Assembly (NCBI GenBank): GCA_020912385.1
Contig: CP087207.1
Span: 3,782,001 to 3,846,000 of the forward strand
Reading direction: 5' to 3'
DNA: 64,000 nt
Origin: Neofusicoccum parvum
Taxonomy: Eukaryota > Ascomycota > Dothideomycetes > Botryosphaeriales > Botryosphaeriaceae
In this document: positions 1 through 11,354 of the stretch, piece after piece
Numbering within the stretch: the first letter of the stretch is position 1
How the letters are laid out: each line of letters begins with the position of its first letter
Translations under genes and position numbers: made by a program
The notes under the pieces: generated by a model
Told to the model about the DNA's origin: nothing
Database searches by the model: none
Seen by the model: only the letters and a program-made list of their open reading frames with translations

Positions 1-860
1 TACTGCCTGCCTCTAATCCTCGCCCCTCGGAAGGTTGTCTCTAGCCACCTGAGATTGGACCTAACGAGCTCTTCATCCCGTTCAGTCCTGAAGAAGAACC
101 GTACTTTAGTAGAGTCGCTCGGGTTCCTTGTTAATCTACAGCATCTAATATCCTTTATTGCTTCCTAGGCCTCCAGCGCCGCCTAGAATTGGGCCCGAAT
201 CTCTCCCAGCTTTGTGGTATCGACGCTGGCTTCAGTAAGGTTAATTTCGACCGCTGGTAGTATTTGCTATGCAACTGGGGCTAGTGGGTTCGTTATACGT
301 GTTGGGACAATAGGGACGGACGGTGAGCTATTGCTTAGAGGGGTTAGCGGCGCCGCTCCTTGGAGCATGCTGGTATAGGTAGTGTTGATCTATGACTATA
401 AGCTTAGGTTCCTACGCGTCGTCTCTACGAGCGCTACCATCTACTTTTCTATCTTCCCTATACGCTCCTCTATCTTAGCCTGCGTTTCTTCGGACATTTT
501 AAGCGCGCTAGACAGTCGTTTAATCTCCTCCTTATTCCCAGCGCCCTGTTCAATCAGGGCCTCATTCTGTTCGGTAAGCGCTCTATTCTGCTCGATGACG
601 ATACGTAGTAAGTTGATAATATCGTCTAAAGTTACTTCCTTTAACAGCTTAGGTACAATTGACGTATGAGACCGGCGTTGAGTAGTTGGTTTACCGCGGT
701 GGAGGGCGCGATAGTCAGGGCAGTTACATTAGAGACGCGTAGCGCGTCGCGACATACTAACGGTCGTGAACCCACTACCACCGTCATCGTCCGCCGATAT
801 TATAGGGTAGAGAAAGTCGAATTCGCGATTATAAGGGCAAAATTCAAAGATTAGGTCGTC
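1..860 (-). pseudogene. LINE ORF1 (gag-like) remnant with coiled coil
   Basis: No intact gene. On the minus strand, about 668 down to 384 reads as one frame rich in Glu, Lys, Gln and Leu, including EQNRALTEQNEALIEQ, a heptad-like coiled-coil pattern. It is broken by a TAG. The composition resembles the central coiled-coil region of the LINE ORF1 at 51.4-52.7 kb, so I infer the ORF1 N-terminal part of a LINE whose body lies outside the window. No zinc knuckles are visible. The plus-strand frames here (382-669, 666-854) are shadows. Another coiled-coil protein remains possible. Confidence 0.45.
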
Positions 861-895
861 GTTAAATCCGTCAAGAAGGTCCGAGGGGCGGCTAT

Positions 896-1118
896 CTCCT
901 GCGGCGCAGGAGCTCGCGTCGTCGGGTGAGACCAGTGTCTTAGGCGGCGCGAGTGTGTGATGGGTGTCTAGGTCCTCTATTCACAGTGTATCTTCCGTGG
1001 TGGCTTAGTTTCTTATAGGATAGTATCATCTCTCGAAAGTGTTGATTGTCGATAGTTGAGGATCAACCCTGCCCGGGACTATGCTCGAGAGTTTGGTTGG
1101 GCTCCTGCGGTGCAGGAG
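896..1118. repeat. Pair of near-identical 17-bp palindromes
   Basis: CTCCTGCGGCGCAGGAG at 896-912 and CTCCTGCGGTGCAGGAG at 1102-1118 each form a 7-bp stem around a 3-base loop and differ by one base. No coding signal is seen between them. Role unknown. Confidence 0.6.
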
Positions 1119-1212
1119 CTGAGTGGATCACGTGAGCTAAATGTCCGTGCACGCGCGCGGACGCGACAAAGCTAAGTAACGCGCTGCGGCACCGCGCCAT
1201 AGCCCCGCGCCA

Positions 1213-1857
1213 CAGCCAGCGACTCAGACAACCTACAAGCGACCCACCATACCGCCCTCGGTCGAGACCGCCCTCGTACCCGTTGACGCCCTAGCTGCCC
1301 AAACGCACGAAACCGCCCTGCACGTTCTATTCATACAGTTCCGCAATGCCGTAACGGCGGCGCACCAGCACAAGATAACGCAAGCAACCCTACTCGTGCG
1401 GCTGCAGCCGGAAACGCGAACACTCCTCTCCATCGCCGAGGCAACCTTCGGACGCACACGACCGCAAATCCAGAATCTCACGTCGTCCCCGTGGAACCTC
1501 GACGCCTATGCCATCCACTCCGCTTTCGACGAGACCGTTTTGACGTCAGAGGATTTCCTCGGTAATCTATGCGACTATACTGCATCAGGCGCGTCTTGGG
1601 AAGACGCGTGCAAGGCTGTCGTCGAGGCTAGCGAATCGCGGCGGGCGGGCACCGCGAAGCGCCTAGGCATCTCGCTAACCCGCGTCTTCGTTCCGTAGGA
1701 CGTTCGCGATGCCGCTACTAAGACAACGCCAGGCAGCGTTACATTCCGTAAGAAGACTCGTTCACAGCCCAAAAAGAAGAAGGAAAAGAACGCGGCGGAG
1801 CAGGAGGGAAGGGAGGAAGACGCCGAGGAGCGCTAGAAAGCCAGGTACGCCAAAACT
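1213..1857 (+). pseudogene. Unrecognised reading frame with two TAG stops
   Basis: One frame stays open from about 1213 to 1836 except for TAG at 1696 and TAG at 1834, both explainable as CAG or TGG changed by RIP. The product has an Ala/Thr-rich first half (including ALAAQTHETALHVLFIQ), a mixed globular stretch (TLLSIAEATFGRTRPQIQ) and a lysine-rich tail (QPKKKKEKN). I recognise no family. It sits just before a 5'-truncated LINE and could be a piece of its ORF1 or a captured host exon. No zinc knuckles are seen. Confidence 0.3.
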
Positions 1858-2048
1858 CTCATCAACAAGCATTTTACTAACGCACTAGTCCAGCCCGCCT
1901 CGCATAGACCGTCGCTCCCCTTCGCCTGTCTCCACGCGTAAGCGCGCACGATCGCCATCTGCAAGTCCACCTCGACGGTGCCAAACACGTTCGCTTTTAC
2001 TCGAAGCGCCCCGCCAACAGCCCGATGCCCTCCACGACGAATCAATCA

Positions 2049-5000
2049 TGTTTAGAGGCATCCTTGGAGGAGATTTTAACAGACAAGACCCGCTATAGGG
2101 TGGGGACAATATTAAACCATACCTAGTGGGAAGTGCAGCATCCCTAATCTTATTCATGGAAGAACACCAGCTCCAGAGCCATCTCTACCGCGGAACACCA
2201 ACCTGCTATGCTAGCAACAAGGCCGATAGTAGAACAACACTAGACCTAACTCTCAGCAATATCCCAAACCAGCTAGTCAAGTATGAGCTTCTAGACCAGA
2301 ACTACGGCTCTAACCATAGAGCTATCTACTCTAAGTGGAACATGGAGGTCGAACTAGCCAATACACGACCACCACGCAAGCTCTACGAACGGACAGACTG
2401 GACAAGGGCTGGGCAAGCTATCCAGTACGCCCTTGGTCAGACAAGAAGAATTACCATAAAAGAGCAACTTAACAAGGCAGTCGAGTAGCTCATTAGTATA
2501 ACTACAGCTATTACAAATAAGCTTACCCCAACTGCCAAGCCATGTCCATACTCGAAGCAGTGGTTTAACCCAGAGCTTAAAGAACACTAAGCCAAATATA
2601 ACAAGCACCGCCGGCTCTGGCAAACCTTTAGCGTAAGCCTTGGAAGAGACAACCCAGACACATTGGACCAATACAGCACAATAAAGATGGCCCGTAGAGA
2701 ATAGGTAAAAGCAATAGCACATGTAAAGAGCAGCCACTAGAAGGACTTTCTAGATAATATAGGGAAAGGCAACCAGCTATAGAAGGCAGCTAAATACGCT
2801 AGCCTAAGTAATAACTACAGCAACATTCCCCTACTCTCTACAGATAACAATAAAGCCACAGAAAATACAGAGAAGATACAGCTTCTACTAGACACCTTCT
2901 TTCCAAAGCCAACCAGCCCACAACCCCCAGCTCAACCCACCACAGCAACCTCTATAGGGTGGGAACCAATCACAGAAGCTGAAATTCACTAGAGCCTAAG
3001 CGCGACCAAAGCCAACTCTACCCCTAGAGAAGACAGTCTTTCCATACTTATCTAGCAGAAGCTTTAGCTGTATATTACTAAACACATCCACCACATCTTC
3101 TCTACATCTATCAACCTTGGCCACCACCTAAAGGCCTAGCGAATAGCAGCAATCATTGTCCTTCAGAAGAGTAGCAAGCCTGACTACACAATACCTAAAG
3201 CATACCGCCCAATCTCACTACTCAACACTCTTGGAAAGCTGCTGGAAGTAGTAATAGCAAAGAGACTATCCTTCTATACTAAGAAGCACAACCTATTACC
3301 GGCCACCCAGTTTGGTGTAAGACCAGGTAGATCAACAGAATAAGCTCTCCTAATTCTAGTTGATAGCATTCAGAAGGCTTGGAAAGAGTACAAAGTGGTT
3401 ACGCTTATAACATTCGATCTAAAAGATGCCTTTAATGCAGTTGGTAAAGAGGTACTAGACCACTGTTACGAACCCCAGTCCGATAGAGATGAGGAAAGAC
3501 GAGAAGTGCGGACAACGGGCGTAAGAACAAACGCCAAGGAAGACATCACGTGCTGTACCACGTGCGGCTCCACAAGGACCCACATTGGATCAGAACAGAT
3601 CCAACCCTTAAATCCGTAAGGGCCATCCAACCCTCATATCCACGAGGGGCATCCAGATTGTCATAGCTTTCCTACAGTATATAAGCACACTCACTTAGCT
3701 AGATACTTGACCCTTCGTGGTCGACTCAAAGTAGTAATCTCACTCATTGCTGGTAACGAGTCTTATCACGTGCATTCCAGTCCTCACGTGAATATCCCAC
3801 TTCTCTCCTCGCTTATCCTTACCCACTCTTGTCCTCAAGGTAAACCCTTCGGTTACCCAACTCCTACCCGACGACTCCGAAGTCGTGTAGCAGAAGGCAC
3901 TCCGTTACAACCACTACCTAGCTAAGAGAGGGATTCCAACTGAAGTAAGATACTAGATCAAGAGCTTTATAGAGAACAGAACAGCCTCAGTATCGTTTAA
4001 TAACTATACCAAGCCAGCTGTAGCTCTTAACCACCCTGGTCTCCCTTAAGGCTCACCTCTCTCACCAATTCTCTTTGCCTTCTACAACGCCGACCTAGTT
4101 GACCAGCCAGTTGACTTCACTGGAGGATCATCTGCCTACATTAATGATTACTGCCGGTGGCGAACAAGCCTATCTACAAGTAAAAACCTTGCAGTCTTGC
4201 AAAGGGAGGACATACCAAGAATATAGCGCTGGGTAGAGCAAACTGGATCAAGCTTTAAAGCAACCAAGACAGAGCTCATATACTTTATAAGAAGTCTAGA
4301 CCAGAACTGCTCAGGAGTAATAGTCATGGGCAACCATGTAATTAAGCCTAAGTAAGAAGTGAAGCTGCTAGGAGTTATCTTTGACCAGCAACTCCGGTGG
4401 AGAGCCCATGTTTAGAGAGCAGTTATACGAGCAACTAAGACCTGCCTAGCCATAGGTAGACTACGACACCTCCGCCTAAAACAGATGCGCCAGCTCTACC
4501 AAGCATACGTGGTTCCCTAAATGAACTATGCCTCAACGGTGTAGCACTCCCCAAAGAGATATAAATAGCAGGTGGCAGTACTCTCTAGAGTCCAGCGAAT
4601 AGCAACAACCAAGGCTATCTCAGCCTTCCGCACTGTATCAACTAAAGCTCTGGACTACGAGAACTACCTACTACCAATAAAACTACGTCTTCAAGCTAGA
4701 GTAGAGAGAGTCATCTACAACTTTAAAACACTTCCATCCTCACACCTATATAAGGCACTAGTTAATAAGGGAACCTTAAAACTCGACCTAGCAGCTAGTT
4801 TCCTAAGCCCTCTCAATACAACTCTCAAGCTACAAATCCCAAGCCTAGTAGAGAACACTAAAGTAGTCGACACCTACCCCCTACCACCATAGAAGCCGCT
4901 ACCACTAGACGACATTCAACTTCAGCCCCCGGAACCTCAGACTCTAGAGGACTTTAAGGAAAAGCTTCAGCTAAACCAGTCTAAAAGAATCTTCACAGAT

Positions 5001-6117
5001 GCATCCAAAGTGAAGGGACAGCTTGGAGCAGCTATAGTAATCCTCGACCAAACACAAAAAGTCTACAGACAAGCCCAGAAGGGAGTTAGCTCCAGTAAGT
5101 TCTATAGTATTACAGCTGCAGAGCTTGTTACTATTAACACTAGCATGGAACTGGCAGTAGAGCAGAACTGTGGAGAGAACAACTCAAACCCAGCATACTA
5201 CACTATCTACAGTGACTCCAAGGCAGCCTTGCAAGCATTAGCAAACCCATACAAACAGCGATCAGGTCAAAGCATAGTACGGTCCATCATAGAAACCGCT
5301 TAGAAAATTAAGGATAACCACCAGATCAGCTTCTCCCTCTAATAGATCCCAAGCCATAGTGGAATCAAAGGAAATGAAGAAGCAGACAAGCTTGCTAAGA
5401 CAGCAACTACACGCCTAAGAGAACACAGCTTTAAACCACTAGCATCACTCCAGATCCAGGCATCTAAAGAAGCAGCACATGAATCCTAGACAGCAGAGTG
5501 GAAAATCTCAGACAAAGGCTAACACCTTCGAAACATTAATACAGCACCACCAGGCCTTCACACCCGACACTTATACGACAAGCTTCCAAGGAGCCTGGCT
5601 GGTCTTCTTGCCCAGCTATGAACAGGCCATTGCTGGCTTAACCAACACCGCAAGCGGATGGGCCGAATCAATAATAAGCAGTGTAAATATAGAGAAGTTG
5701 AATCAGTCTTACATGTCCTTCTTAATTGCCACCTGCTCCAGCAAAGCCGTCAAAAGATGCTCTAAGATAGTGGACTCCAACAGAACAGCCTATCAGCCTT
5801 ACTAGGTGGAAAGCCACCAAATAGCACAGCAGCCACCCAAAGTAAAAACAAGTGGAGGATAACAGCATCGCAGCTATAGGCTGTACTCAGCTTTGCGTAA
5901 GACACACAGCGGTTTATAAATAGAGATGAACCCATAGCGTAGAACACTCTTTACACCACACATCTAACACCTCACTCTCTACCTCCCTTTACCTTCTCCT
6001 TCTCTCAAATTGACACACAATATGTATACTAGCATTGAAATTCTTTGAATAGTCGTAGCCTGCATATCGCTCAGGGCGATGGGTCAGGGTAAATGAATTC
6101 AACTCAACTCAACTCAA
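2049..6117 (+). mobile_element. LINE-A: 5'-truncated, RIP-degraded non-LTR retrotransposon (EEP-RT-RNase H)
   Basis: The single pol-like frame is interrupted by many TAG/TAA stops. In order: end of the EEP endonuclease (GGDFNRQDPL near 2073; STL-type motif DSRTTLDLTLS near 2235; NHRAIYSKW near 2323), RT from about 2990 (AYRPISLLNTLGKLLE near 3200, LITFDLKDAFNAVGKEVLD near 3400), then, after an inserted solo LTR, RT thumb to about 4560. RNase H follows (FTDASKVKGQLGAA near 4995, IYSDSKAALQAL near 5207, SHSGIKGNEEADKLAK near 5350), then a Cys/His tail ending HVLLNC near 5735. The 3' end is a (AACTC)n tail at 6101-6117, not poly(A). The element landed in a gypsy LTR whose end follows immediately. 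A second copy is at 62213-64000. Confidence 0.88.
3464..3909 (+). repeat. Solo LTR (family LTR1) inside LINE-A, TSD ACCAC
   Basis: 446 bp starting TGTTACG and ending CGTTACA, flanked by the direct 5-bp repeat ACCAC at 3459-3463 and 3910-3914. The LINE-A reading frame resumes after the second ACCAC, so the insertion is precise and later than the LINE. It holds two tandem units of a 26-bp repeat (CCAACCCTCATATCCACGAG type), CACGTG palindromes, a TATATAAG box near 3680 and the hairpin TTGACC-CTTCGT-GGTC. No internal element sequence remains, so it is a recombined solo LTR. Confidence 0.93.
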
Positions 6118-6185
6118 GGTAAACCCTACACGGCTTACTACCCTCTTTGGTGTTTGATCCTTAGAGGCAGAGGCCCGCCGTTACA
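6112..6185 (+). repeat. 3' end of a gypsy LTR split by LINE-A
   Basis: ACTCAAGGTAAACC through CGCCGTTACA matches the last ~74 bp of the LTRs at 33199-33663 and 56645-57102. The LINE-A tail (CTCAA repeats) abuts the LTR at its own CTCAA, so LINE-A used this as target. The 5' part of this LTR is not visible upstream. Confidence 0.85.
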
Positions 6186-6492
6186 GTAGGCTTCTCTTTC
6201 GTGATAGGAGGCAATAAGAGACGATTTAGGTTGAATCAATTAGTAACAGATCCTAGGTCACGTGCCGGGCTCATAACCTGTTGGGAGGAGGTGGATGTGC
6301 AGCGTGCAAAGGTCTATTGAGAAAAGATTGACTTGATTGATTACTAGAGGAGAGCAGAGGAGTAGCTCGCTTAAATATATAAAGTTATCAGGTTTTATAT
6401 TCGTTGCAAGGGACATGAGTAATGCCGTTCTAATTTCACTTATCAACCCCTACAAGGTTGCTTACGCCAACAGTTCCTCTATCTTGGTCTGT
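6186..6492. other. Unassigned spacer
   Basis: Moderately AT-rich sequence with no supported gene, repeat or RNA. The open frame at 6258-6446 (-) and the first part of that at 6337-6759 (+) have no recognisable protein features. Confidence 0.5.
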
Positions 6493-7100
6493 GCACAATC
6501 GCCATCCTACTACGTACAGAGAATATTAGACTGGAGGACTTTCTCTTCAGACGCAAGGTACCGGAACACCCCAGCCCAGCCTGCCCGTATGGGTGGCAGA
6601 GGCAGACCCCAAAGCACATCCTTCTCTTCTACCACCACTTCCAGCAGGGAAGGGCACAGATGCTACAAGAGGCGGGAACTACAGACTACCACTCCCTCCT
6701 CTCCACAAAGAAGGGGATTAAGGCAGCGACAGTATGGTTCCTACGCACGGGGCTTCTAAACCAGTTCAGCCTAGCCAGGGAAATGCTCCAGGAGGATCAC
6801 CAGGAGGATCACCAGGAAGACCAACAGGAGGACCACCAGAAGGACTACCAGGAGGACTGGGACGAAGACTGAAAGGGCACACTAGCGATTGAATGAAGGG
6901 CTGCCACAGCAGCCACTACTGGTAAACAGGAAAAACGGAATAAGGAGAGGAAGACATACCTGAGCAGAGAGGAGGGGTTTTTGCCTGGTGAACAAGGTTT
7001 TCCCCCTCATGTAAAAGAATTGCAGATAGCCAGCCCCGCATGGACCCGTAAGGGAGCTATATCGGGAAGAAATGAATTTATCTATCTATCTATCTATCTA
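6493..7100 (+). mobile_element. LINE-B 3' fragment (5'-truncated)
   Basis: About 600 bp nearly identical to the last part of LINE-B2 (22905-23497), starting at GCACAATCGCCATCCTAC. It encodes the C-terminal part of ORF2: a damaged CxC...H...C motif, the TDYHSLLSTKKGIKAA stretch, then QEDH repeats that end DWDED, followed by the 3' UTR with AGGGGTTTTTGCC. It ends in a (TATC)n tail at about 7077-7102. Some changes (an FRRKVPGHPS equivalent broken by frameshift) make it a dead-on-arrival copy. It joins an LTR1 fragment directly. Confidence 0.88.
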
Positions 7101-7410
7101 TCCAACCCTCATATCCACGAGGACCATCCAACCCTCATATCCACGAGGGGCATCCAGATTGTCATAGCTTTCCTACAGTATATAAGCACACTCACTTAGC
7201 TAGATACTTGACCCTCCGTGGCCAACTCAAAGTAGCAATCTCACTCATTGCTGGTAACGAGTCTTATCACGTGCATTCCAGTCCTCACGTGAATATCCCA
7301 CTTCTCTCCTCGCTTATCCTTACCCACTCTTGTCCTCAAGGTAAACCCTTCGGTTACCCAACTCCTACCCGACGACTCCGAAGTCGTGTAGTAGAAGGCA
7401 CTCCGTTACA
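7101..7410 (+). repeat. LTR1 fragment (3' two-thirds)
   Basis: Matches LTR1 from inside the 26-bp repeats to its CCGTTACA end. The 5' part is missing, apparently removed or displaced by the LINE-B fragment on its left. The next element on the right resumes as LINE RNase H coding sequence, as if the LTR had inserted into that LINE. Confidence 0.85.
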
Positions 7411-8269
7411 CCAGCTATAAAGGCATCTAAGATAATAAAGAGGCGGATCAATTAGCTAAATAAGGTGTAGTGTAGCCCTTACCACTAATAATAGTAACGC
7501 TTACCAAGATTAGTAGGATGACGAGGGTAAAGGAGTACGAGCTCTTTGAAGAATAGTGGAAGACTAATATACCGGAATCCTACTAAAGCCTTAGTATCGC
7601 GCTATCAAAGGGCCTCCCTCCAGAGCTAGGTCTCTTAAGAAGGACACTTGGCCACCTCATCGTAGTAAGAACTGGACACGGCGACTTCAAAGCCTACTAT
7701 AAATGGCTCAACCATACGGACGTGGATCTCAGCTGCAGCTACGGACAACCTAAGAGTCCGTCCCACCTATTCTCGTACAGGATCTCTAGAAGACGATTTA
7801 AAGGGCAACTAGGACTCTCGCCAAGCGAGATACTCGGCACCCTAAAGGGAGCATTACTATACGCTAAGTACATGGAAGAGATAGGCCACTTTCGAGAGAC
7901 CTGCCCCACGCACCAGAGAGCCCCGCCGCCACCGGTGCAGGAAACAGAACAACAATAGCTTAAAGCACAGAAACACTCCCCCACCCTATCTTACTCACCT
8001 ACTCTCTCTACTCCTACTGTAACATTCAGATACTTCAGGCAGATGCCCCACACCTCTAGAGCAGCAGCCCACCAGGCTAGCTATGACGCACGACATCAGA
8101 GACGTATGTCCCAGATAGGCCACCTAGATAGCTGACGGCTGCCTAGCAGCTGGCCCGTCCTATGCCCCCAGGGAGGCTCTAGGGCACGTGGAAGCTCTAA
8201 TTAGGGACAGCCACGAACCCGCCGGACGTTAAATAGTCAATCAAATCAAATCAAATCAATCAAATCAAA
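7411..8269 (+). mobile_element. LINE-E: Tad-like LINE 3' end (RNase H end, Cys/His tail, 3' UTR)
   Basis: A frame with several TAG/TAA stops reads the end of RNase H (NKEADQLAK after a stop near 7440) and then the C-terminal block typical of fungal Tad-like LINEs: RRTLGHLIVVRTGHGDFKAY, LSCSYGQPKSPSHLFSY, ETCPTHQ, stopping at 7958. The expected second Cys of the CxCG motif reads Tyr (CSYG), a RIP-type TGC-to-TAC change. The 3' UTR ends in a (AATCA)n tail at 8236-8269. The 5' part is lost, with LTR1 immediately upstream. Confidence 0.8.
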
Positions 8270-8597
8270 CCCGGCGGCCACTCCGAATCCCCTAAGGATT
8301 CGTCTGTTCATAGAAAACCCAACACTTGTGCCATCAATTGAGCTTCCTGTTCGTGCCCAACCCTCACATTCGAATCCTTCTCTTTGAATAGCCGGTTCAA
8401 AATGATCCCTCGCGTCACCCGCAACCAACCAGCCTCCTCTCACATGATCGCTGAAAGGTTTATTGCGCTACGTACGTAAAGCTAGAACTTGAAGAAGAAG
8501 AAGAAGAAGAAAAGAAAGAAAGAGGAGAAGAAAAGCTAAATATACTCCCTTAGCCGAGAATCCTCCAATCAGACCCTGTTCCTCCCAACAATTTCAA
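8270..8597. repeat. Spacer with a diverged copy of the TGTCAGG repeat
   Basis: 8444-8540 (TGATCGCTGAAAGGTTTATTG..., then a GAAGAA-rich tract) aligns to the inner part of the 181-bp repeat at 18224-18404 and 42354-42534 but lacks its start and end. The rest (8270-8443) shows nothing I can assign. It lies just 3' of HET gene 1. Confidence 0.6.
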
Positions 8598-11354
8598 TCA
8601 TCCTATTCGCCATTTCCGGTCCAAAAACCACTCTCCCCAGACGTGAGTTTCGTACATGGAGTGTTCCTGTTGCCCCTCGTCCTGAAAACGCTCTAGAAGC
8701 CCAACATAACTGACCAGCTCGACTTCACCATCCTTGGCGTATCTTTGCACGATGCATCCCAAGTCTTCTTCTTCATCCTGTTCTACTAAAAGCACCATCT
8801 GGTCAATTATTCCATTCCGAGTCCACAGGCTGAACGAGGATTGTGAGCCCTGGTCTCGAGTAAAGTCATCACGTCGCATACGGACTCTTTGCCACGATTT
8901 TCTCCACGGATAGTGCCCCTGCTCAGAGTCATGCTGCGCATGGATGACAAGGACCTCGGGGTGGCTAGATGGCTCCAAGGGTGGGTCCAGTCTATTGGAA
9001 AATGGACCTAGACTGAGTACAAATGCCGAAAGCTGAGTCTCGAGGCCACCTCTCTTGAGCTGCCCAAGTCGACCCCCCTGCCTGATCTTGTAGTTCAAGT
9101 CCCTGTGTAGCACAGAATAAGGCGCCCATTTCCACCCAAACGGCCTTAGCCGAGGGGCGTTCCAAAACACCATCGAAACGGGGAACCCATTGATGTGTTG
9201 AGGCGGTCTCCGTATTGGAATAATGTGCTCCTGTTCAAAGCCCTTGATTTGGGACAGTAATTTCATCATGCGTTTCTCATGGCATCTTTGAATGATACTG
9301 CGGAACTTTAACCCGTTTGGGTCAATCTTTTCCAAAAGCTTCTTCCATCGCCAAGGGAGTGGCTCGACATCTAAAATGGCTTTTACGTGTTGGAGACGAA
9401 GGAGAATAGCCAAGCAGACGGTTTCGTCCTCTGTCCTGCTTGTTGTACGTCCTTGAAAGCCCCGACAGACGTCGTAGAGCAGGCTCATCGATGGGTATGG
9501 ATCATTCTGGCCGAGAGCATTTCCGCTCTGAACAATGTGCTGGTAACTGAACCCCCTGATTCTCTTCATCGCCCCAAGGCCGTAGTCGCTCACTGTGTCG
9601 ACCTGTACGGCACGCATGTCTGATATGACGCGCTCATCCTCGTCTGTGAAGTTGTCCAGAAGTCCGTGTTTATCCATCAGAGGCCTCCACTTGTTGAAAA
9701 ACCGATGGTACTCTGCACGTTCGTTGGTTATTTTCAGAGCGATTTGGCGCAGTTCCTCTTTGTCGTTGTCCTCCTGGTATGGCATGGTCGCGTATTTCTC
9801 CATAAGCGCGTCCGGCTGCATCATGGAAGCGAGAGCCTTTATAAGCCGCATTGCACTCGGATTTGAACAGATTCGGCTATCTTCAGGGCATCCGAGAAGG
9901 CCTAGGTCGCCAAAGGCGGCTGGAATGGCCTTATAAATCTTGACGGTTTCATCGAATACCTTCGCCGGGATCGCTTGGTCTTTGAACTGGAAAAAAAGAT
10001 TCTTGCACAGTCTCCCTTCTTGCAAAGTCCAAATTCTTGTCGCCCATGGTGCATGTCTAATCCGGACTGCCATCTCTACCAGAGACATGTTCTGAGCTTG
10101 TACCTGCTGCAAGGAATTGTCCAATATAAGAACCTTGTCTGCTTGGGCATATGTCTCAGCCATTCGAGTAATACCCTGTTTACGCAGCTCTTTCTGTTCC
10201 AGAGTCAGACCCTCCTGGGGTGGGATACACATGGTGTCCATCCAAAAAGGCACCGGCCAATCCTCGACATGGTAAAGGGCATTAACCAAATTTTGTATTT
10301 GGCGAAACACGCATGCATTGACCTTATTGGCTCTCGGATTGCCTAGTCCATCAGACCATACATGAGAAATGGCGACATAATTCCGTGGGCGCTGACTTTC
10401 GTATTCCAGAAGTTCGGTTGTCATTAGTCCGTCATTGAAGGTGAATGTGGCCACTACAACTGGAAGGTTGCCTGCATCAAGCACTTCTGCAACCTCTTGT
10501 ACTTCAGGCCCTACTGCGCTGCAGACCCCTGTTGTGTGGTTTTCATCGATATGAACGGGTTGATATGTGTCATAGTTAAGTTGCAGAGCCTTGCAGCCGT
10601 CCTTTCCTATGCAGTTTCCATGATCTCTTGCTGGATGGTTGGTGCGACTGATCAGGCTCAGGTAATAAAGACAGGTCGCGTTGCAGTTTTTCAGCAGTAG
10701 CTCCGTTTCGCCTGGGCACCAACCAGAGTTCTGAAGCGCGGTGCCGAGGAACGAAAGTTTCCAGGTAAACGTGATAGGACAATCTGTGAACGAGTATCGG
10801 TAGGGAATAGCCTGCTCCCGAGCTTTTCGGATCCACTCAGCTGTTGTGACAATTGACAAAAGAACGACATTTGCCCTTGTCCAGATTTCAGGGGCGGCTT
10901 CGCAGAAATTTGTAGCATCCGCTGCTATGTTGCTGACCACTGAGTTGGCAAGGTGCAGACATTTGTCGACTTTCTGGGCGTGTTGTGCAACATCATCTCT
11001 ATCATCATGTCGCCTTCTTGCCTGCCAGAACCAGAAGTATTTAGGTAGCATCGATGTGTTGATCACTTTGTTTCCGGAGTCGGTTTCTCGAATGAACTCT
11101 GAGTGCGTCAGGTACATAGGGTATTGTCCAAAGGTTTCGGTAATGAGGCCAAAAAAGAACCACTGCTGAAGAAGCGCCAATGCCTTTTCGCTTTTTGCTC
11201 TGTCGAGGCTGATTTCCTCTATACTGTAGCCGTGCGAGATAGGAAACTTGCTGAAGCCAGAAAAACCCCTTGGTTCGTTCCCGTATTCGACCTCGGAGAG
11301 AATAAGGGGAACTTCCGGATGGTCCACAGCATACACATTTGGGATGTGCTCCAT
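8598..11354 (-). CDS. HET-domain protein 1 (intact, 918 aa)
   Basis: Fungal HET-domain protein of the class involved in heterokaryon incompatibility and regulated cell death. It is presumed cytoplasmic: no signal peptide or membrane segment is seen. ATG at 11354. The N-terminal region has LALLQQWFFFG (about 60-70), then SGWCPGE and the Cys/His cluster HGNCIGKDGC with a following VHIDENH...C. The HET domain begins at YVAISHVWSDGLGN (about 326), with FWMDTMCIPP (about 371) and RIWTLQEG (about 438). The C-terminal half carries GFRWAP-like GWKWAPYS and ends KWRIG. One uninterrupted exon. It is paralogous to the four HET genes at 27-39 kb, with no visible damage. Function is inferred from the family; no partner gene (NLR, lipase) is adjacent. 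Confidence 0.93.
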   Translation of the reverse strand: MEHIPNVYAVDHPEVPLILSEVEYGNEPRGFSGFSKFPISHGYSIEEISLDRAKSEKALALLQQWFFFGLITETFGQYPMYLTHSEFIRETDSGNKVINTSMLPKYFWFWQARRRHDDRDDVAQHAQKVDKCLHLANSVVSNIAADATNFCEAAPEIWTRANVVLLSIVTTAEWIRKAREQAIPYRYSFTDCPITFTWKLSFLGTALQNSGWCPGETELLLKNCNATCLYYLSLISRTNHPARDHGNCIGKDGCKALQLNYDTYQPVHIDENHTTGVCSAVGPEVQEVAEVLDAGNLPVVVATFTFNDGLMTTELLEYESQRPRNYVAISHVWSDGLGNPRANKVNACVFRQIQNLVNALYHVEDWPVPFWMDTMCIPPQEGLTLEQKELRKQGITRMAETYAQADKVLILDNSLQQVQAQNMSLVEMAVRIRHAPWATRIWTLQEGRLCKNLFFQFKDQAIPAKVFDETVKIYKAIPAAFGDLGLLGCPEDSRICSNPSAMRLIKALASMMQPDALMEKYATMPYQEDNDKEELRQIALKITNERAEYHRFFNKWRPLMDKHGLLDNFTDEDERVISDMRAVQVDTVSDYGLGAMKRIRGFSYQHIVQSGNALGQNDPYPSMSLLYDVCRGFQGRTTSRTEDETVCLAILLRLQHVKAILDVEPLPWRWKKLLEKIDPNGLKFRSIIQRCHEKRMMKLLSQIKGFEQEHIIPIRRPPQHINGFPVSMVFWNAPRLRPFGWKWAPYSVLHRDLNYKIRQGGRLGQLKRGGLETQLSAFVLSLGPFSNRLDPPLEPSSHPEVLVIHAQHDSEQGHYPWRKSWQRVRMRRDDFTRDQGSQSSFSLWTRNGIIDQMVLLVEQDEEEDLGCIVQRYAKDGEVELVSYVGLLERFQDEGQQEHSMYETHVWGEWFLDRKWRIG

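Noticed and set aside
2354..2737. 127-codon minus-strand frame inside LINE-A
   Set aside because: Antisense shadow of the LINE pol sequence; a Cys/Leu-rich product with no motif.
7077..7102. Possible CRISPR-like or functional microsatellite at (TATC)n
   Set aside because: It is the LINE-B 3' tail, seen at the same place in the other LINE-B copies. Eukaryotic context, no CRISPR array anywhere in the window.
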